From DASULK01 sp036381835 (GTDB lineage Bacteria; Actinomycetota; Actinomycetes; Mycobacteriales; Micromonosporaceae), in the NCBI GenBank assembly GCA_036381835.1, contig DASVCA010000012.1, forward strand, positions 1 to 25,242: DNA of 25,242 nt. The letters run 5' to 3'. Positions 14,401 through 21,379 of this stretch are shown piece by piece. The translations under genes were made by a program, and so were the position numbers. Position 1 is the first letter of the stretch. Every line of letters starts with the position of its first letter. Under the pieces are notes generated by a model that was given only the letters and a program-made list of their open reading frames with translations, was not told the DNA's origin and did no database searches.

Positions 14401-14946
14401 CTGGAAACCGCTCGGCGCAGCGGCTTTCACCGGCTGCACTGGACGATGCTCAGCATGGGTGCGCTGTACTGGGCGCTGCAGGGCCGCCACGACGAGGCGA
14501 CCGAACTGCTCGGCGAGTTGGCCGACTCGTGGGGTCCGGTACCGGCGCTGGCCAGCGGTGAGTGGGTGGCGGCTGCCGGGTACGCAGCCGCGTTGGCAGG
14601 GCAGGACGCATCCGTACGGGTGCAGGACATGCTCGGCCGGGTGCGGCACGCCACCCCTTGGTCCAGGGCGGCCGAGAACACCGTGTCCGCAGCACTGGCC
14701 GAGAGCAACGGTCAACATGCCGAGGCCGCCCGGCGTTACCTCGCCGCGGCCCGGATCTATGCCGATATCCCGGACGAGACCGACCGGATGATGGCGCTGG
14801 CCCTCGCCGTGGGCGCCCTGCGGCGAACGGCGGACCCCCGCGCCGCCGAGGCGGTGGCCGTCGAGGTACGGGAGTTCGCCGAGCGCAACCAGGCACCGGG
14901 CCTGCTGCGGTTGGCGGTGGAAGACCTCCCGACGGTGGGGCGCTGA
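11440..14946 (+). CDS. Class III adenylate cyclase with zinc ribbons and AAA/STAND ATPase
   Basis: The predicted protein has 1168 residues and starts at ATC 11440. Two zinc ribbons come first (C5/C8/C19/C22 and C30/C33/C44/C47), then a class III cyclase domain (about 65-245). The catalytic set is complete: metal aspartates D72 (FIDLIGFT) and D116 (KYIGDAV), purine-recognition K112 and D202, and N205 and R209 in DVVNSAARLQ, so ATP to cAMP is predicted. An ATPase follows, with Walker A GPAGIGKS at 303-310 and Walker B ILVFEDLHWAD near 424-434, then about 600 residues of Ala/Leu-rich helical repeats, probably TPR-like. In this frame a TGA lies at 11428-11430 and no ATG, GTG or TTG occurs before GTG 11677, which would remove the ribbons and D72. 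ATC 11440 has AGGAGGT (11430-11436) three bases upstream. The start is inference; the domains are clear. Confidence 0.88.
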   Translation: MPARCNQCGRTASPGDRFCGGCGTALAARCPRCAAPLAPDAAFCTSCGAPAAGGSAAIIKEERRRVSILFIDLIGFTPYVEQTDPELVRAVQTSFFTTTQRVINGYGGVVEKYIGDAVMALFGAPVATETDALRCVRAGLELQRALAHIRPGADENPAYAQRYRDADPPVEGFRFRVGIATGEALVDVAAARDGGQAFVAGDVVNSAARLQSVAPPGGVLVCGNTYTLTRSAIRYEEQPAITLRGRSTPTEVWLARSAVSRRRPERETDNTPLIDREHELALLINALHRSIRERVAQLVTVAGPAGIGKSRLVRELYRYVESLPDATVSWRTGRCPPFGENVTFAALADIVKSEAGILDTDPADTAAERLTRAVGDLVGPADADQLVEALRPLVGLPGSRLPAEELEALWRRFLIAIAGRRPTILVFEDLHWADEAMLRFVELLGATAREVPLLLLCTSRPELADRHPLRTGDLAASLTITLAPLREAGIRSLFAHMFGAAPVPPDRLDRLIELTAGNPLYAQEYVRMLVEQGALGRPGPMRADPPMPDSVHAVIANRIDLLDPPDRAVLLAASVVGMQFWPGAVAAALNEPIDTVEQALRRLEQRDFVHLQSASSMAGQPEFQFQHILVRDVCYQRLPRTARVAQHNRAAEWLDARSRERDTDLAEVIANHYWAAHRIARTLRLDTAHQARIACEALHRAARRAYALHALDAAAGHVERALTLCEHTESLSRRRLELLRAEIDLQRKGALLAHDGEDLIPLAEELLALGDPAGAARAWTLLGQLAWLQADRGQALAYLNRAVVLFARLPDTAAKADAYAELGRLHMLNYERDPAIAAAGAAAAIAERLGLVEVQANAQITVALARYQAGDSGGLTALQAATDFCRERQLRALPRAIQNLAHAVREEGDWVRSDALLRESPGGQALTTGYSAEAMHAYFAGDFHRLLAAADAFVDTPAGRWDMQVRGLRSWLRVLRGETPPDDVTDALETARRSGFHRLHWTMLSMGALYWALQGRHDEATELLGELADSWGPVPALASGEWVAAAGYAAALAGQDASVRVQDMLGRVRHATPWSRAAENTVSAALAESNGQHAEAARRYLAAARIYADIPDETDRMMALALAVGALRRTADPRAAEAVAVEVREFAERNQAPGLLRLAVEDLPTVGR

Positions 14947-14960
14947 GCGCCGCCGGCGGC
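14939..14960. terminator. Hairpins at the cyclase stop, candidate terminator
   Basis: GGCGC (14939-14943) and GCGCC (14947-14951) flank the cyclase stop TGA as a three-base loop. They overlap a 12-base perfect palindrome GCCGCCGGCGGC (14949-14960). No U-tract follows. The convergent acyltransferase gene ends 28 bases further on, so it may serve both strands. Confidence 0.4.
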
Positions 14961-14988
14961 AGGTCGGCTATCCGTCACCTCGACACGT

Positions 14989-15726
14989 TCAGGCCGCCGT
15001 CGGCGACAGCGGCTCCGCCTGCTCCACCGGTCGCCGGTCGGACCGTGGCGGCACCGGTTGTCCCTTAAGCTTGGCGGCATAGACGTCGACGTACTCGCGA
15101 CCGGACAGCTCCATCAGCCGGTACACGATCTCGTCGGTGATCGCGCGCTCGACGAACCGGTCACCGGTCAACCCCGCGTACCGGGAGAAGTCCAGCGGTT
15201 CGCCGAACCGCATCCGCACCCGCCTGATCTTCGGAAGGATCTTGCCAGGCGGCTGGATCTCATCCGTGTTGAGCATCGCCACCGGAATCACCGGGGCTCC
15301 GCTGGCCAGCGCCAGGCGCGCCACACCGGTTTTGCCCCGATAGAGTCGCCCGTCCGGCGAGCGGGTGCCCTCGGGGTAGATGCCGGCCAGGCCCCCCGCG
15401 CGCAACACCCGCAGCTGGGTGTCCAGGGCCCGCTGCGCGGCCTGCCCGCCGGAACGGTCCACCGGAATGGTGCCGGTACCGACGAAGAACGCGCGGATCA
15501 GCCGGCCCTTGAGCCCGCGACCGGTGAAGTACTCGGACTTGGCGACGAAGACCACCTTCCGCTTCACCATCAGCGGCATGAAGATCGAATCACAGAACGA
15601 GAGGTGGTTGCTGGCGATGATCGCCGGCCCCGAGTCCGGCACATACTCACCACCCTCTACCTGCGGCCGGAAGAGGATCCTCAACCACGGACCGAGGAGA
15701 ATGTACTTGAGCAGCCAGTAGAGCAC
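14989..15726 (-). CDS. plsC: 1-acyl-glycerol-3-phosphate acyltransferase (PlsC family)
   Basis: This 245-residue membrane-associated enzyme should transfer an acyl chain from acyl-CoA or acyl-ACP to lysophosphatidate, making phosphatidate for phospholipid synthesis. It has the HX4D catalytic box in ASNHLSFCDSIF (about residues 40-46), FVGTGTIPVDRSGG, the acceptor-binding PEGTRSPDGRLYRGKTG, and PVIPVAML in order. The N-terminal MLYWLLKYILLGPWLRILF is a membrane-associating segment. The start is the GTG at 15726 with GAGGGAAGGA upstream. Actinobacteria carry several PlsC paralogues, so the exact acyl acceptor is uncertain. It is convergent with the cyclase gene and divergent from the next membrane protein. 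Confidence 0.88.
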   Translation of the reverse strand: MLYWLLKYILLGPWLRILFRPQVEGGEYVPDSGPAIIASNHLSFCDSIFMPLMVKRKVVFVAKSEYFTGRGLKGRLIRAFFVGTGTIPVDRSGGQAAQRALDTQLRVLRAGGLAGIYPEGTRSPDGRLYRGKTGVARLALASGAPVIPVAMLNTDEIQPPGKILPKIRRVRMRFGEPLDFSRYAGLTGDRFVERAITDEIVYRLMELSGREYVDVYAAKLKGQPVPPRSDRRPVEQAEPLSPTAA

Positions 15727-15883
15727 GGTTTCCTTCCCTCACGTCCCGCTTCGCCGGAGGCGCGAAGCCGCCGGACGCGGATTTCCAGCCTACGAAGCGG
15801 ACACGGTGGGAAACAACGCACTCCCGAAACCGGTGCCTCACGTGTCACCATTCAGGCCAGGCGCGATATCTGAGGGGGTGCCC

Positions 15884-16687
15884 GTGTCAGCGGAAGGTGC
15901 CCGTCGCGGCCGACGGCACAACGGACTGGACGCGACCGAGTACGTACCGGCCGGGGACGTCGACCCGCGGGTCGGCGAACACCTGCTCGACGTGCTGGCG
16001 GCGGCAGGCATAGCCGCCTACCTGCAGCCCTCGGCCGACCAACACCCGATCACCCGGGCCACCACGATCCCTTCCCGCCCCACCGACCGCCTCTACGTCG
16101 ATCGGGCTCACCTGGCCACCGCCCGGGACTACCTCGCCCAACTCGCCGACGAGGTGACCGACGCACCGGCACCGGTCCGTGACCCGGACCTGGAGGCACG
16201 GTGGCAGCAGATCGTCGCCGCTTACCACGACCGCCCGACGGGTGGTGACCGGCCGTGGCCGAAGGCCGAGGACCTCGACGACGAGCGGGACGGCCGGCCG
16301 GCGTTGACGGACGAACCGGCCGGCCGCCGCCTGCGGTACGCGGCAGACCTCACCCAGATCTCGCCCTGGCGGGCTCCCGACCAGCCGTCACTGCTCGACG
16401 GCCTGGACACCTTCGGCGCCGACCTGCCCGATGAGCCGGAGGAAGGCTACACGCCTCCGCCCCCGCCCCCGCTGCCCAGACCGTCGAAATACACGGTGGT
16501 CGCGGTCCTCGCGATCATCGTCGGCTTCGCGCTCTTCCTCTTCCCCACGCTGCTGCCGGTGGCACGCGGCACCGTCACCCTCATCGGTTTCGCCTGCATC
16601 ATCGGAGGCTTCGTGACGCTGATCTGGCGCATGCGTCCCGGTGACGAGGACGACGGATACGACCCGGACAACGGGGCCCGCGTCTAG
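15884..16687 (+). CDS. Two-helix membrane protein with long cytoplasmic N-terminus
   Basis: I do not recognise a characterised family. The 267-residue protein has a soluble N-terminal region of about 195 residues (YVPAGDVDPRVGEHLLDVLAAAGIAAYLQP; RLYVDRAHLATARDYLAQL), which resembles a small ferredoxin-like fold. A Pro run (PPPPPPLPRP) follows, then two membrane helices near residues 200-222 and 226-246, and an acidic tail (GDEDDGYDPDN). Such proteins occur as conserved hypotheticals in Micromonosporaceae-like genomes. The GTG at 15884 is preferred, with GAGGGGG five bases upstream. The longer frame starting at 15806 lacks a ribosome-binding site and lies in the divergent promoter region of plsC. 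It ends at a hairpin shared with the convergent hydrolase gene. Confidence 0.75.
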   Translation: MSAEGARRGRRHNGLDATEYVPAGDVDPRVGEHLLDVLAAAGIAAYLQPSADQHPITRATTIPSRPTDRLYVDRAHLATARDYLAQLADEVTDAPAPVRDPDLEARWQQIVAAYHDRPTGGDRPWPKAEDLDDERDGRPALTDEPAGRRLRYAADLTQISPWRAPDQPSLLDGLDTFGADLPDEPEEGYTPPPPPPLPRPSKYTVVAVLAIIVGFALFLFPTLLPVARGTVTLIGFACIIGGFVTLIWRMRPGDEDDGYDPDNGARV

Positions 16688-16694
16688 TCGCTCA

Positions 16695-16722
16695 CCCGGG
16701 CCCGCACCGGTCCGGGTCCGGG
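16695..16722. terminator. Bidirectional hairpin terminator
   Basis: CCCGGGCCCG (16695-16704) pairs with CGGGTCCGGG (16713-16722) over ten positions with one G-U wobble, around an eight-base loop. It fits exactly between the stop of the plus-strand membrane gene and the stop of the minus-strand hydrolase, so it probably ends transcription from both sides. Confidence 0.65.
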
Positions 16723-17541
16723 TTAGTCGTCGTCCGTCAGGGTCTGCTCCAACCAGTCGAGCATCGCGTCGATCGGTTCCCGCCAGCGGGCGTCGAGCAT
16801 GAGGTCGTGCCCCATGCCCGGGAACAGCAGCGGCGCCGCGCCGTGCCGGGCGGCGGCGCGCTGCAGCGACGACGACGGCACCACCCGGTCGTCGGGACTG
16901 CCCACCACCAGCACCGGCGGGTCGCCGACCGGCCGCTCGGGCGCCCGGTGCGCGATGAGCTGCCACTGGGCTCGGGCGGACGCACGTCCCAGGCGTCGGA
17001 CGTACTCCCTGGCGGCCGTCGCGGGCAGCTCCCGGCTGAACAGCTGGCGGCGGCTCAACCGCAGCCGAGCACCGACCAGCGCGGGCAACGTGCCGAGCGG
17101 GTTACGCAGCAGCGCGGCGGTCAGCGGCCGCCAACCGTCGAGCACGGGCGCGACGAGCACAGCGGCGCGGGCCGGGTAGCGGGCCAGGGCGTACTCCACC
17201 ACCAGCGCCCCGGCGCCGTGGCCCACCAGCACCGCCTGCCGCGGCAGGCTCGCCGCGACCTGCACCACATCGTGCACGTACGCCCGCAGTGTGGTCTTCG
17301 GTGCCGTGCCGCTGCCGCCATGCCCGCGCAGGCTCATCGCGTGGGCGGGGAAACCTCGCGCGGCGACGTGCTCCAGCCAGTGCTCGGCGAAGACCCAGGC
17401 GCCGTGCCCGAACCCGGGCACGAACAGCACCGGCGGGCGGCGCTCGTCCGCGTACTCCGGCGCGGCACTGATCACCTCACGCGCCACCGGGGGTACCGGC
17501 CACGCCCACTCACGCGGCCGCACGATCCGCAACTGGCTCAT
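16723..17541 (-). CDS. Alpha/beta-hydrolase fold protein lacking the nucleophile serine
   Basis: This 272-residue protein has the alpha/beta-hydrolase core: VLFVPGFGHGAWVF (oxyanion region), SLRGHGGS, the nucleophile elbow, the acid turn VVGSPDDRVVP (D217/D218) and the histidine in FPGMGHDLM (H245). The elbow reads AVLVGHGAGALVV, so the expected serine of GHSxG is glycine at residue 109. Without Ser, Cys or Asp there, ordinary ester hydrolysis is unlikely. It may be a pseudoenzyme, a binding protein or a cofactorless lyase/oxygenase-like member. Its ATG overlaps the stop of the flavin monooxygenase (ATGA), so the two are translationally coupled, and a monooxygenase-hydrolase pair would fit oxidation followed by cleavage. 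Confidence 0.85.
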   Translation of the reverse strand: MSQLRIVRPREWAWPVPPVAREVISAAPEYADERRPPVLFVPGFGHGAWVFAEHWLEHVAARGFPAHAMSLRGHGGSGTAPKTTLRAYVHDVVQVAASLPRQAVLVGHGAGALVVEYALARYPARAAVLVAPVLDGWRPLTAALLRNPLGTLPALVGARLRLSRRQLFSRELPATAAREYVRRLGRASARAQWQLIAHRAPERPVGDPPVLVVGSPDDRVVPSSSLQRAAARHGAAPLLFPGMGHDLMLDARWREPIDAMLDWLEQTLTDDD

Positions 17542-18935
17542 CTCACCGGCTCCAAGCGGTCCAGGGTGCGCTGCAGCGCACGCAGGTAGTCGGCGTAGCT
17601 GACCTCGAACCAGTGCCGCGTCGAGTCCTTCACCCTGGCCCGGCTCCAGGACCGGCCGGCACCGGCCTCGATCTCGGCGGCGAAGGCCGCGGCCCGTCGC
17701 GGGTCCGTCGACCGCAGTCGCAGCCACCGGGCGATCGCCACCGTCTGCCAGTGCACGAGCGGGAACAGCCCGGAGTCGGGCTGCAGCAGCCCGGCGACGG
17801 CGAGGGTCGGATGACGCCGGGGGAAGGCATGCAGGTGCAGCATGGGTCGCCCGGAGCCGTCGTCGCCGAGGATGCCCGGGTCGAGGAACTCGAACCGCGG
17901 CAGGTACCCGGTCGCGAAGATGACCAGATCCGGATCGATCTCCGTCCCGTCGGTCAGCGTCACTTTACGCGGCTGGAACCGCGCGATGTCCGACACCGGG
18001 GTGATCGCGCCGTGGCCCATGTAGTAGACGAGCAGGCTGTTGACGATCGGGTGGGTCTCGTAGATCCGGTGGTCGGGCGCGGGCAGACCGAACCGGGTCA
18101 GATCACCCACGGCGAGCCACAGCATGCCCTGGCCCAGCCATTGGCGCAGCCGCAACGGCAGCCGCAGCGTCCGCACCGCCTCGTTCATCTGATCCGTCGG
18201 CCTACCCAGCAGGTATTTCGGCGCGTACCAGTAGCCGCGCCGGGCCGAATGCCAGCACCGGACCGCCGTCTGGGCCGCCTCGACCGCGATATCGCAGCCG
18301 GTGTTGCCGGCTCCGACGACCAGCACCCGATGCCCGCGCAACTGGTTGACGTCCTGGTATGCGGAGGCGTGCAGGATGGTGCCGGTGAAGTCCTCCATGC
18401 CTTCGTACGTCGGCATCTTCGGCGACCAGTTGTGGCCGTTGGCCACCACGACCGCGGCGTAGCGTTGGGTCCGGTCGACGTAGCCGCCGGCGCTGCGGGT
18501 CGTCACGTCCCAGCGGTCCCCGTCGGCCGGTTCGACCCGCACCACCTCGGTGCCGAACCAGATGTGCCGCCGCAGGTCGAAATGGTCGGCGTACCGCTCC
18601 AGGTAGGCGAGCACCTGGCTGTGGTGCAGATAGTCCGGCCAGGTGTCGGGCATGGGGAAGTCCGGGTACTGGGTCAGCGGTCTGGACGAGATCAGGTGGG
18701 TGCTGGCATAGACCGGACTGCGGTCGTGTCGCCAGTTCCAGGCACCGCCGACGCCGGTCTCCCGCTCGTAGCAGTCAACGTTGAAGCCGTGCTCGCGCAA
18801 ATTCTTGACGGCCGCCAAGCCGCTGGCCCCGGCGCCGATGACGCAGACGGTGTCGCCCCGGTCGTAGACCGGGCGCCCGTCCCGCCACAACGTCGCTTCC
18901 TGGGCCGGTCTCAGGTGATCGGTCGAGGTGGACAC
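17538..18935 (-). CDS. Flavin-containing monooxygenase (class B, FMO-like)
   Basis: This 465-residue enzyme has an FAD Rossmann motif (VCVIGAGASGLAAVKNL, near residue 30), the FMO fingerprint in FTGTILHASAYQD (FxGxxxHxxxY), an NADPH Rossmann motif (VLVVGAGNTGCDIA) and the ATGY motif in IFATGYLPRF. It should use NADPH and O2 to oxygenate a soft nucleophile (N or S) or a ketone. The Tyr in the fingerprint fits FMOs rather than Baeyer-Villiger enzymes, which have Trp. The start is the GTG at 18935 with GAAGGAGAAC upstream; the longer frame above it is antisense to other coding DNA. It is followed, with overlap, by the alpha/beta-hydrolase protein. The substrate is unknown. Confidence 0.92.
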   Translation of the reverse strand: MSTSTDHLRPAQEATLWRDGRPVYDRGDTVCVIGAGASGLAAVKNLREHGFNVDCYERETGVGGAWNWRHDRSPVYASTHLISSRPLTQYPDFPMPDTWPDYLHHSQVLAYLERYADHFDLRRHIWFGTEVVRVEPADGDRWDVTTRSAGGYVDRTQRYAAVVVANGHNWSPKMPTYEGMEDFTGTILHASAYQDVNQLRGHRVLVVGAGNTGCDIAVEAAQTAVRCWHSARRGYWYAPKYLLGRPTDQMNEAVRTLRLPLRLRQWLGQGMLWLAVGDLTRFGLPAPDHRIYETHPIVNSLLVYYMGHGAITPVSDIARFQPRKVTLTDGTEIDPDLVIFATGYLPRFEFLDPGILGDDGSGRPMLHLHAFPRRHPTLAVAGLLQPDSGLFPLVHWQTVAIARWLRLRSTDPRRAAAFAAEIEAGAGRSWSRARVKDSTRHWFEVSYADYLRALQRTLDRLEPVR

Positions 18936-19015
18936 CGGTTCTCCTTCTCGCTGGCCGCGAAATCTTCCCCATACAAGGCACGATTTGTCCACCCCGGCGG
19001 CAAGGTGGCTCGGGC

Positions 19016-19732
19016 TCAGCCGGCGGGGATGCGAAGATCGGCGACGAGCGGGAGGTGGTCGCTGGCCCGTCGGGCTCGGGCGTCGTCGAGCACGTCGAAG
19101 TCGAGCACGGTGATCCGCGGATCGACGAAGACGGCGTCGATCCGCCGCTTCGGGTCCTTGGCGGGGAAGGTGAACCGATCGCTTCGGCCCACCGCCTCCG
19201 CGACATCCACCAACCCGTCGGCGACGGTGCGCCAGGCCGCGCCGCCCGGCTGCTCGTTGACGTCGACCCCGAGAATCAACGGCAACCGGGTCCACCCGGT
19301 CGCCGCGCGTAGCCGGGCGGCCTTCTCCGGCCGCTCGTCGGGGTCGGTGGGCAGGTGAGACCCGGCGAGGGCGAACCGCGCCGACCCCACCGAGCACTCG
19401 GCGAGCGCCACCCCCCGCATGTGCCGGCCCGGCTTGAGTGGAAACCGCCGGCAGCAGGTGCGGTGGACCCGTACCCGTGGATCGGTCAGGAGCAGATTGC
19501 CCAGGGCCGGCAACCCGCCGGCGGCGACCACCAGCCCGAAGGCGTCCGCGAGGGCCGCGCAGCTGCGCCGCCACCCGAACCGACGCGGCGCTTCCTGCAG
19601 GATCACCGCATCGGGTGCCGCCGCCCGCACCAGGGCGGTCAGCGCGGCGCGGTCGTCACGCTGACCGTGCACGTTGTACGACAGCACCCGCAGTCGGACG
19701 TCGCCCGGCGACTGCTCACCCTGCACGCCCAC
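19016..19732 (-). CDS. Endonuclease/exonuclease/phosphatase-family protein
   Basis: This 238-residue protein has the EEP (DNase I/Exo III-like) metal-dependent phosphoesterase motifs in order: RVLSYNVHGQ, AVILQEAPRR with the metal glutamate, AGSHLPTD, GVDVNEQPG, RRIDAVFVD and the terminal ASDHLPLVADL with the catalytic Asp-His pair. Family members cleave phosphodiester or phosphomonoester bonds in nucleic acids, sphingomyelin or inositol lipids; the short length and absence of a signal peptide suggest a cytoplasmic enzyme, but the substrate is open. The GTG at 19732 lies six bases after the glucokinase stop; GTG 19726 is an alternative. It is the last gene of the SRPBCC/glucokinase run, 80 bases before the flavin monooxygenase start. 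Confidence 0.88.
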   Translation of the reverse strand: MGVQGEQSPGDVRLRVLSYNVHGQRDDRAALTALVRAAAPDAVILQEAPRRFGWRRSCAALADAFGLVVAAGGLPALGNLLLTDPRVRVHRTCCRRFPLKPGRHMRGVALAECSVGSARFALAGSHLPTDPDERPEKAARLRAATGWTRLPLILGVDVNEQPGGAAWRTVADGLVDVAEAVGRSDRFTFPAKDPKRRIDAVFVDPRITVLDFDVLDDARARRASDHLPLVADLRIPAG

Positions 19733-19738
19733 CGCCGG

Positions 19739-20686
19739 CTAACGACGTCGGGCCAGGTCGGCGGCCCCGACCACGCCCGCTGCGTTACCGAGCATCGCCG
19801 GACGTACCGTCGCCACCGGCAGCCGGGTGCGTCGGGCCAACGCCTCCAGATAAGCACGGCGGACCGGGCCGAGCAGCACTTCCCCGGCTTCGACCACGCC
19901 GCCGCCGAGCACCAGCACCTGCGGGTCGAAGATCTGGGTCAGATCGGCGAGGCTCGTACCCAGCCAGTGTCCGGCCTCGGCGAACGCCTCCACGGCGACC
20001 GGATCACCGGCGAACGCCGCCGCGGTGACCATCTGACCGGTGATCGCGCTCACCTCTCCCCCGGCCTGCCGAAGCAGCGTCACCGCCTGCTCCGGCGCCC
20101 GGCGGGCCCCTTCCACAGCGAAGCGGATCAGCGCCCGACCGCTGGCGTACTGCTCGATGCAGCCTTCCCGGCCGCACCCGCACCGATGTCCGCCCCCGAC
20201 GGCCAGCACGTGCCCGAACTCGGCGGCGGTCCCGTGCGCCCCACGCAGCAACTCTCCCGCGAGGATGATTCCGCCGCCGATACCGGTACCGACCGTGATC
20301 ATGACCATGGAGTCGTCGGCGTCGCGTCCCGCGCCGAACCGGAACTCCGCCCAGGCCGCGGCGTTGGCGTCGTTCTCCACGATCACCGGCAGGCCGGTCG
20401 CGTCGCTGACGTACTCGCCCAACGGCTCGTCCCGCCAGGCGATGTTCGGCGCGAAGAGCACCTTCGATCGCGCGGGGTCGATCCATCCGGCGGCACCGAT
20501 CCCCACCGCCGTCACCGGATACGCGCCGGTCAGCTCACCGATCGCGGCGACGACCGCCGCACGCATCTCGGCCGGATCGCCGGCCGGGCTCCGCCGGCGG
20601 ACGGTCGCCAGCACGGTCCCGTCCTCGTCCACCACCCCGGCGGCCACCTTGGTACCGCCGATGTCAACCCCGATGGTCAGCGTCAC
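19739..20686 (-). CDS. glkA: ROK-family glucokinase
   Basis: This 315-residue sugar kinase has the ROK phosphate loop IGVDIGGTKVAAGVVDEDG at the N-terminus, VENDANAAAWAEF with the catalytic aspartate, ITVGTGIGGGII, and the zinc site EFGHVLAVGGGHRCGCGREGCIEQY (CxCxxxxC with a ligand histidine). This fits ATP-dependent glucokinase such as Streptomyces GlkA, which phosphorylates glucose and takes part in carbon repression there. The GTG start overlaps the stop of a 37-residue ORF (GTGA), which in turn overlaps the SRPBCC gene, so the run is translationally coupled. It lies near a divergent FadD-like ligase, an association I recall from other actinobacteria. Confidence 0.93.
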   Translation of the reverse strand: MTLTIGVDIGGTKVAAGVVDEDGTVLATVRRRSPAGDPAEMRAAVVAAIGELTGAYPVTAVGIGAAGWIDPARSKVLFAPNIAWRDEPLGEYVSDATGLPVIVENDANAAAWAEFRFGAGRDADDSMVMITVGTGIGGGIILAGELLRGAHGTAAEFGHVLAVGGGHRCGCGREGCIEQYASGRALIRFAVEGARRAPEQAVTLLRQAGGEVSAITGQMVTAAAFAGDPVAVEAFAEAGHWLGTSLADLTQIFDPQVLVLGGGVVEAGEVLLGPVRRAYLEALARRTRLPVATVRPAMLGNAAGVVGAADLARRR

Positions 20687-20796
20687 GGTCGCGGCTCCCC
20701 TCCGCGACGCGGCCCCGCCACGGCGCGCTGCGTGACTGCCAGGGCCACCGCGACCAGACGTTCGGCCTCCGCTCGGACCGGATCCCGCTCGGTCAT
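20683..20796 (-). CDS. 37-residue ORF coupled between SRPBCC and glucokinase genes
   Basis: The ORF runs ATG 20796 to TGA 20683-20685 and encodes MTERDPVRAEAERLVAVALA, then VTQRAVAGPRRGGEPRP. Its ATG overlaps the SRPBCC stop (ATGA) and its stop overlaps the glucokinase GTG (GTGA). These overlaps and the amphipathic AEAERLVAVALAVTQ helix favour a real gene. Streptomyces glucokinase loci also carry a small ORF beside glkA (SCO2127); the one here may be a shortened relative that has lost a cysteine-containing middle, but this is from memory and unproven. It may act mainly to carry ribosomes to glkA. Confidence 0.6.
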   Translation of the reverse strand: MTERDPVRAEAERLVAVALAVTQRAVAGPRRGGEPRP

Positions 20797-21251
20797 GCCG
20801 TACCGTCCGCCCCCGTCTCCACCCGCTGCTTGAGCTGTTTGAGCGCGACGTCCATGATCACCCGTTCCGCTTTGCGGCGGAACACGCCCAGCATCGCCAC
20901 CGCCAACTCGATTTCCAACGTGTAGGTCACGGTGCAGGTGCCGTCACCGTTGTCCTCGATGTCGTACGACCCACGATGCAGCTTCTGCATCCGGGACGGG
21001 GCGACCAGGTACCACTCGACACGGGACAGGTCCTCGGCGTACTCGTAGGCCAGCGTGTACTCGTCGCGCACCACCCCGGCGTCGAGCAGAAACCTGACCT
21101 TGCTGGCGTAGCCGTCCTCGTACTCCTCGATCACCTCGGCCCGTTTGAACGCGCTGATCCACTCCGGGTAGCGCGGAAAGTCGCAGACGACCTCCGCCAC
21201 CCGGGCCACGGGTGCGGCGATCAGGATCGATTGGCTGGTGGTGTCGGCCAT
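20793..21251 (-). CDS. SRPBCC-fold protein (polyketide cyclase/dehydrase-like)
   Basis: This 152-residue single-domain protein has the START/Bet v 1-like fold pattern: QSILIAAPVARVAEVVCDFPRYPEWISAFKRAEVIEE at the start, alternating strands in the middle (YTLAYEYAEDLSRVEWYLV; GTCTVTYTLEIELAV) and a long C-terminal helix (RRKAERVIMDVALKQLKQRVE). Such proteins bind hydrophobic ligands or lipids in a deep cavity; the DFPRYPEW motif is typical of the actinobacterial set near glucokinase and FadD-like genes. It is not necessarily a cyclase. The ATG is at 21251, and the gene is divergent from the acyl-CoA ligase across 128 bases, so shared regulation and a role in lipid handling are plausible. Confidence 0.9.
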   Translation of the reverse strand: MADTTSQSILIAAPVARVAEVVCDFPRYPEWISAFKRAEVIEEYEDGYASKVRFLLDAGVVRDEYTLAYEYAEDLSRVEWYLVAPSRMQKLHRGSYDIEDNGDGTCTVTYTLEIELAVAMLGVFRRKAERVIMDVALKQLKQRVETGADGTA

Positions 21252-21379
21252 GGGGGCAGGCTACCGGTTCCCGGGGCTTGCGCGGCGGACCGTCGCGCAC
21301 GCGGTAGTTTCACAAGCAGGCGGGCTCGCCACCCACCACGACCTGGACCCGCCGCACCCGTCGAGGCGAAGGAGTGCAG

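Noticed and set aside
11677..14946. Cyclase starting at GTG 11677
   Set aside because: This start removes both zinc ribbons and the first catalytic aspartate, and the frame upstream is plainly coding back to 11440.
17613..19358. 581-residue plus-strand frame opposite the flavin monooxygenase
   Set aside because: It is an antisense shadow that crosses two minus-strand genes and the gap between them, with no ribosome-binding site or motif.
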